Below, piece after piece: positions 62,446 through 64,000 of a DNA stretch of 64,000 nucleotides. The notes beneath the pieces are model-generated. The model saw only the letters and a list, made by a program, of their open reading frames with translations, was not told where the DNA came from and made no database searches. The DNA is from Xanthomarina gelatinilytica. GTDB lineage: Bacteria > Bacteroidota > Bacteroidia > Flavobacteriales > Flavobacteriaceae. The number at the start of each line of letters is the position of its first letter. Position 1 is the first letter of the stretch. A program made the position numbers and the translations under genes. The DNA is taken from assembly GCF_000348685.1 (NCBI RefSeq), contig NZ_ANLA01000008.1, positions 1 to 64,000 on the forward strand, written 5' to 3'.

Positions 62446-63267
62446 TTGATAGTAAAAAAATTAGAGAATGTATCATTTGATATAATCGCTGATTGCTTTT
62501 TAAAATCTTTTGAGGATTATCATATGAAAATTCCTACTGACAAAAATTACTATAAAGAGAGGTGGAAAATAGCAAAAGTTGATTATGCGCTTTCTTATGG
62601 CATGTTTGATAGAGCAAAATTAGTTGGGTTTATAATACATGCAATTGATACACGAAATGGAGAGAAAATAGCATTTAATACGGGTACAGGTGTGCATCCA
62701 GAATACAGAGGAAAACAAATTGTTAGGTCAATCTACAATTTTGCCATACCATATTTAAAAGTAAATGGGGTTACAAAATGTGCTTTAGAAGTTATCATTG
62801 AAAATAGTAAAGCCATAAAAACGTATCAGGGTATTGGATTTAATATTTGTAAAACATTTAAGTGTTTCAGTGGCGAAATTAAATCACACCTAAATGAAAA
62901 AATAGAGTTGAACGAAGTGGATTATAATGCTTTTGATTGGGAAAAGATGCCAAATCAACAATTATACTCTTGGGATTTTAATTTAGAAGTAATTAAAAAC
63001 GGAAATTACAAATACTATCAAATAATGAAAGACAACTTGGTTGAATCGTATTTTATCATAAACCCTAGTAATGCGTATTTAGCACAATTTGAGATTCTAA
63101 TAGAAAGTGCTGCCTGTTGGAAAAGATTGTTTAAAGGAATACAAGAAGTTTCAAACTCAATAAAAATCATAAATGTTGATACCAGATTAAACCAAAAAAT
63201 AGATTGCATCAATTCAATAGGGTTAGCGAATACTGTTAATCAATATGAAATGCAAATGAATATATAA
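62446..63267 (+). CDS. GNAT-family N-acetyltransferase
   Basis: A 273-residue acetyltransferase starting with TTG. The GNAT core is at 1-150: FNTGTGVHPEYRGKQIVRSI is the acetyl-CoA pyrophosphate loop (motif A), and KCALEVIIENSKAIKTYQGIGF gives motif B. The second half (150-273) resembles a further GNAT-like or dimerisation domain. The acceptor is unknown. It stands 41 bp after the hydrolase gene. Confidence 0.83.
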   Translation: MIVKKLENVSFDIIADCFLKSFEDYHMKIPTDKNYYKERWKIAKVDYALSYGMFDRAKLVGFIIHAIDTRNGEKIAFNTGTGVHPEYRGKQIVRSIYNFAIPYLKVNGVTKCALEVIIENSKAIKTYQGIGFNICKTFKCFSGEIKSHLNEKIELNEVDYNAFDWEKMPNQQLYSWDFNLEVIKNGNYKYYQIMKDNLVESYFIINPSNAYLAQFEILIESAACWKRLFKGIQEVSNSIKIINVDTRLNQKIDCINSIGLANTVNQYEMQMNI

Positions 63268-63482
63268 ACTAAAGGTCACATAAGCTACGCGTCATACATC
63301 TTTAGAACGAAATGGTCTTATAATGAACGACTTTTCAGTTTAGTTATATATCACCACATAAATTCAGAATTTAATAAACAAGCAACAATTCATCTTTCTA
63401 AAGCAACAGTTCGGTTATTTAATTTCATAATCACCCTGCTTTTATAAGAAATTTGCACCTAAATTATAAAGATCAAACAATT

Positions 63483-63716
63483 ATGAAATCAATTAAAATG
63501 AAAACAATCAAAAAACAAATGGTATTAAAATGGCTTGTGTAGCCTTGGCATTGGCATCAAGAATAATAGCATGTACAGGTTATGAAATTTACAAAAAGAA
63601 AAATTTCCACGTTTAATATTCAATCTAAAGTAGTTCTTGGTCGTGCGTCTTTGGATGTAGATATGCATAGAGATACATTACTATTTAATATTGGATTAGG
63701 ATTTAGCTGTTTATAA
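63483..63716 (+). pseudogene. Decayed copy of the barrel gene at 45888
   Basis: The 5' end (MKSIKMKTIKKQMVLKWLV then stop) matches the start of the barrel protein, while the 3' end keeps its last strands with changes: TGYEIYKKKNF, then NIQSKVVLGRASLD, then HRDTLLFNIGLGFSCL. About 130 codons in the middle are gone, and a stop and frameshifts break what is left. The sequence 5' of the gene keeps GATCAAACAATTATG. Confidence 0.8.
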
Positions 63717-63829
63717 GTTGTAATTTAAACATCATAGGTCACCATGTAATTCAGAATCTGTTATTGTACTACCTAATGAAATCAATGTGTTTTAGGAGAC
63801 CATAATAGAATATTAAAAAAAAATTAAAA

Positions 63830-64000
63830 ATGAAATATATTTTATTATCCTGTTTAGTATTTCTGATTAATTGTTCAAATAAGACCAATTTAAAAGTTAC
63901 ATCGACCGCTATAGAGAAAGAAGAAAATCTTATTCAAGTACTTGATACAATTTGGTCAACTGAACAAACCCCAATTAGATTAAGAGATTCATTAATGGCT
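63830..64000 (+). CDS. Partial lipoprotein gene at the window edge
   Basis: The first 57 codons of a lipoprotein: MKYILLSCLVFLINCSNKTN is a signal peptide with a lipobox (LINC). The mature part reads LIQVLDTIWSTEQTPIRLRD, which resembles DUF6624-type proteins. The gene runs off the right edge, so its end and product cannot be judged. Confidence 0.6.
   Translation, partial: MKYILLSCLVFLINCSNKTNLKVTSTAIEKEENLIQVLDTIWSTEQTPIRLRDSLMA

Overview
The window looks like a chromosomal segment of a marine-type member of the Flavobacteriaceae (Bacteroidota). The grounds are low GC, many SPII lipoproteins, a type IX secretion sorting domain, TAnnTTTG-type promoter -7 elements, a KdsD/RecQ/TatC cluster and several flavobacterial domain families (DUF6090-like, DUF5694-like). 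No rRNA, tRNA or CRISPR array was seen. All family assignments come from reading motifs by eye; no database search was run.

Layout. 0.1-11.2 kb is a housekeeping region: lptB, an AhpD-like protein, tatC, kdsD, recQ, a cyclophilin-FKBP fusion isomerase, a TPR lipoprotein, a TIKI/TraB-like lipoprotein, nhaA and a lipoate-protein ligase. 11.4-15.6 kb holds a CHAT-protease/TPR membrane protein convergent with an ECF sigma factor and a single-pass anti-sigma-like partner. 16.4-24.4 kb has a secreted beta-propeller, two small lipoproteins, a TPR histidine kinase with its response regulator, and lineage-type hypotheticals.

24.7-36.6 kb is the most unusual part. At least nine tightly packed, AT-rich, same-strand genes encode a VWA-like lipoprotein, a three-helix membrane protein, a tubulin/FtsZ-like GTPase, a very large actin/Hsp70-fold ATPase, a membrane-anchored coiled-coil protein, a MotA/TolQ-like stator protein with a long tail, a MotB/OmpA-like stator partner with the conserved membrane Asp, a transglutaminase-like lipoprotein and an exported DNase I-fold lipoprotein. 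A 22-bp palindrome lies just upstream. The set reads as one envelope-spanning machine in which tubulin- and actin-type NTPases are coupled to an ion-driven stator. It partly matches a membrane-remodelling system predicted earlier by comparative genomics (FtsZ-like protein plus VWA and OmpA proteins), but the full gene set here is not one I know as described.

36.6-42.1 kb carries small secreted or membrane proteins, an IS200-type Y1 (RAYT-like) transposase among matching short palindromes and a 71-bp direct repeat, a T9SS-exported beta-helix protein and a saccharopine dehydrogenase-like enzyme. 42.4-64 kb is a second accessory region rich in serine hydrolases: four class C beta-lactamase-fold proteins, two alpha/beta hydrolases and an S41-type protease. 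With them are an acyltransferase, a thioredoxin, an ankyrin lipoprotein, a GNAT and small envelope proteins. It is punctuated by three regulators that combine the same parts (TolB-like domain, TPRs, AraC-type HTH) in two different orders. Two sets of conserved promoter architectures (an inverted repeat 20 bp before the -7 box at three sites; a 20-bp-spaced direct repeat at two sites) suggest these regulators control the cluster. Remnants of a duplicated outer-membrane protein gene mark it as a region of duplication and decay.
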